From assembly GCF_023155275.1 (NCBI RefSeq), contig NZ_JALMUV010000011.1, positions 1-64,000 on the forward strand: a stretch of 64,000 bases of DNA, in the 5' to 3' direction. Made by a program: the position numbers and the translations under genes. The stretch comes from Streptomyces rhizoryzae. GTDB lineage: Bacteria > Actinomycetota > Actinomycetes > Streptomycetales > Streptomycetaceae. The notes below the pieces were generated by a model that was given only the letters and a program-made list of their open reading frames with translations, ran no database searches and was not told the origin of the DNA. Shown piece after piece: positions 62,163 to 64,000 of this stretch; positions within the stretch are counted from its first letter, which is position 1, and every line of letters starts with the position of its first letter.

Positions 62163-63641
62163 GTGCATGACAGGCAGACGCACAGGCAGGCGGCCCGCCG
62201 GGGCGACCGGAGCGGCCGGGGCCCGGTGACGGACGGCGAGCCCGCGGCGGGCGGCCGCGCCGAACGGCGGCGGGCCGGCGGCTCCGGCAAAGCGGGGAAG
62301 ACCCGGATGACCCGGCGCGGCAGGATCGTGGCCTGGACCGGCGGGGTGGTCGGGGTGCTCCTGCTCGGGACGGCCGGCGTCGGTGTGTGGGTCTACCAGC
62401 ACCTGGACGGCAACATCCACGGCGCCGACGTGGGCAGCACGCTGGGCGGGGACCGGCCGGTCAACCTCAGCCCCGGCTCCAAGAACATCCTGGTCGTCGG
62501 CTCCGACAGCCGGGCGGGCACCGGCGGGAAGTACGGCAGCGGGCTGACCACCATGCAGTCGGACACGCTGATGGTGCTGCACATCTCCGCCGACCACACA
62601 TGGGCCACCGCGGTGTCCTTCCCGCGCGACTCCTGGGTGCGGATCCCGGCCTGCGACAAGGGCGACGGCAGCACCTCCGCCCCGCACCACTTCAAGATCA
62701 ACGAGGCGTACACCATCGGCGGCCTCAGCGGCGACGTCGGCAAAGCGGCCGCGTGCAGCATCAAGACCGTCGAGAAGAACACCGGTCTGCGCATCGACCA
62801 CTTCGTCTCGGTCGACTTCCAGGGCTTCAAGGGCATGGTCAACGCGCTGGGCGGCATCGAGGTCTGCCCCAAGCACGCCATCCACGACAAGAAGGCCCAC
62901 CTCGACATGGACGCCGGCTGCCAGAACGTCACCGACGAGAAGGCGCTCGGCTACGTCCGCACCCGCTACAGCGTCGGCGACGGCTCCGACCTCGGCCGGA
63001 TCGGCCGCCAGCAGGAGTTCATGAAGGCGCTCGCGGCCAAGGCCCAGTCCAAGCTGACCAGCCCGACCGACCTCTACGACTTCCTGGACTCGGCCACCAA
63101 GTCGCTCACCACCGACAAGGACCTGGCCGGCATCAAGCCGCTCTACGACCTCGCCGCCACGGTCAAGGACGTGCCCTCGGACCGCCTGACCTTCCTGACC
63201 GTGCCGACCTACTCCCGCGAGGCCGACGTGCCCACCGACAAGGCGAACGTGGTCTGGCAGTACCCGCAGGCCACCGAGCTGTTCAGCGATCTCGCGCACG
63301 ACCGGGAGATCGGCGCCGCCGCGAAGGCGAAGTTCGCGGAGGCCGCCAAGAACCCGGTCACCGCACGCTCGGTGCGGGTGCGGGTGCTCAACGGCACCGA
63401 CACCACCGGCCTCGCCGGGGTCGCCGCCCAGAAGCTGCGCCAGCTCGGCTTCACCGTCGTCTCCACCGACAACGGCCGGCCGACCGACAAGTCCGCCATC
63501 AGCTACCCGGCCGGCCTCAAGACCCAGGCCGAGGTGCTCGCCGGCCGGCTGGCCGGCACCAAGGCGGAGGAGTCCGCCCAGGCCGCACCGGGCGCGGTGA
63601 CGCTGACCGTCGGACGGGACTTCTCGCCGGGCGACTTCTGA
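62163..63641 (+). CDS. LytR-CpsA-Psr family protein with LytR_C domain
   Basis: The 492-residue protein has a basic cytoplasmic N-terminus, one membrane helix (VAWTGGVVGVLLLGTAGVGVWVY), an LCP catalytic domain (ILVVGSDSRAG, SDTLMVLH, SFPRDSWVRIP, the YTIGG-KTVEKNTGLRIDHFV region and YVRTRYSVGDGSDLGRIGRQQEFM) and a C-terminal LytR_C domain (VRVRVLNGTDTTGLAG onward). LCP enzymes attach teichoic acids or other glycopolymers to peptidoglycan at the outer membrane face. GTG at 62163 or 62226 could start it. Confidence 0.88.
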   Translation: MHDRQTHRQAARRGDRSGRGPVTDGEPAAGGRAERRRAGGSGKAGKTRMTRRGRIVAWTGGVVGVLLLGTAGVGVWVYQHLDGNIHGADVGSTLGGDRPVNLSPGSKNILVVGSDSRAGTGGKYGSGLTTMQSDTLMVLHISADHTWATAVSFPRDSWVRIPACDKGDGSTSAPHHFKINEAYTIGGLSGDVGKAAACSIKTVEKNTGLRIDHFVSVDFQGFKGMVNALGGIEVCPKHAIHDKKAHLDMDAGCQNVTDEKALGYVRTRYSVGDGSDLGRIGRQQEFMKALAAKAQSKLTSPTDLYDFLDSATKSLTTDKDLAGIKPLYDLAATVKDVPSDRLTFLTVPTYSREADVPTDKANVVWQYPQATELFSDLAHDREIGAAAKAKFAEAAKNPVTARSVRVRVLNGTDTTGLAGVAAQKLRQLGFTVVSTDNGRPTDKSAISYPAGLKTQAEVLAGRLAGTKAEESAQAAPGAVTLTVGRDFSPGDF

Positions 63642-63698
63642 CGGCCGTGGGACGCCCGGGCGGACGGCGACCGGTCCGCCCGGGCGTCCCACGGCCGT
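63641..63698. terminator. Long perfect hairpin between convergent genes
   Basis: A perfect 25-bp stem (63641-63665 pairing with 63674-63698) with an eight-base loop begins at the LCP gene's stop and ends just before the stop of the leftward DUF1876 gene. Confidence 0.9.
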
Positions 63699-63702
63699 CC
63701 GG

Positions 63703-63987
63703 TCAGGCGTGCAGCCGCTCGACGGGGCGGGAGGTGTGCACCTCGATGTCGTGCGCGGCGCGGTTGAGCAGCTGGTGGCTCAGGTCCGACAGCGCCCGCG
63801 CCACCGACAGCTCGTCCCCGATCGCCGGGACGTTCTCGTCCGCCGGATTGCATCTGGCGGTTCCCTCACCGACGATCTGCCCGCCCTCCTTGCCGCTCAG
63901 CCGGGCCTCCGCCCGGACCTCGCTGCCGGACTCGACGATGCGGACCTCGGCGGTCCATGTCTTCGTACCCTCACCCGTGCCGGTCAC
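63703..63987 (-). CDS. DUF1876-family protein
   Basis: A 94-residue protein (KTWTAEVRIVESGSEVRAEARL, then GEGTARCNPADENVPAIGDELSVARALSDLSHQLL) of the dsRBD-like DUF1876 family common in actinobacteria, function unknown. The GTG at 63987 has GAGGAGG upstream, so the gene is complete within the window. Confidence 0.8.
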   Translation of the reverse strand: MTGTGEGTKTWTAEVRIVESGSEVRAEARLSGKEGGQIVGEGTARCNPADENVPAIGDELSVARALSDLSHQLLNRAAHDIEVHTSRPVERLHA

Positions 63988-64000
63988 CGGAACCTCCTCG

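Overview
The window looks like Streptomyces (or a close relative). GC is very high, GTG starts and four-base ATGA/GTGA overlaps are frequent, and the housekeeping-type genes are actinobacterial: an Rpf-like muralytic enzyme, a BlaI/M56 pair, LytR-CpsA-Psr, DUF1707 and DUF1876 proteins, and a GlxA-type regulator. Perfect and near-perfect copies of the Streptomyces parS palindrome (GTTTCACGTGAAAC) occur at about 16.7, 19.4, 27.3-27.4 and 57.8 kb. By analogy with known streptomycetes this suggests an origin-proximal location. All functions below are read from sequence motifs and gene order; no search was run.

Layout. (1) 1-9.3 kb is an accessory island: two coupled Nudix genes, an NDK-like gene, a run with CYTH, HD-domain, unknown and methyltransferase genes, an anti-sigma-type ATPase, an IS256-like transposase remnant and a membrane protein. 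It ends at a 3' remnant of tRNA-Gly(CCC), which resembles an attachment site. (2) 9.5-18.3 kb holds an N5-(carboxyethyl)ornithine synthase-like gene, two 2-oxoglutarate-dependent oxygenases, two malyl-CoA-lyase-family genes, a CapA-like phosphoesterase, a GlxA-type regulator and a cupin. (3) 18.7-30.8 kb is a blasticidin S-type peptidyl-nucleoside cluster: cytosylglucuronate synthase-like, radical-SAM decarboxylase-like, radical-SAM 2,3-aminomutase, DegT aminotransferase, ATP-grasp ligase, MFS exporter, guanidino-methyltransferase-like and CMP-hydrolase-like genes. It also contains a 630-residue protein with a caspase/CHAT-like His/Cys signature that I cannot place in that pathway.

(4) 30.9-37.5 kb has a secreted tripeptidyl-type peptidase, two convergent paralogous Asn/Ser-rich small secreted proteins, an Rpf-like protein, a phosphopantetheinyl transferase and a two-component system. 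(5) 37.6-57.8 kb looks like a lipolanthine-type cluster. It has a class III lanthipeptide synthetase, three genes encoding the same 28-residue precursor, a GNAT-family candidate acyltransferase, a flavoprotein, and a dissociated fatty-acid/polyketide set: FabF-like KS, ACP, InhA-like enoyl reductase, MaoC-like dehydratase, acyl-AMP ligase, a second phosphopantetheinyl transferase, a ThDP enzyme and an aldehyde dehydrogenase homologue. Two XRE-TPR regulators and repeated AGTCAA/TTGACT boxes in the intergenic regions suggest a common regulon. Known lipolanthines obtain their acyl chain from modular type I synthases, so a type II version is the most novel proposal here. (6) 57.8-64 kb is ordinary chromosome: DUF proteins, a BlaI-M56 module bounded by matching operators, and an LCP protein.

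The nucleoside and lipolanthine regions are separate systems. In the second, the ligase, ACP and KS/DH/ER would build or load an acyl chain, the kinase-cyclase would modify the tiny core peptide, and the GNAT would join the two.
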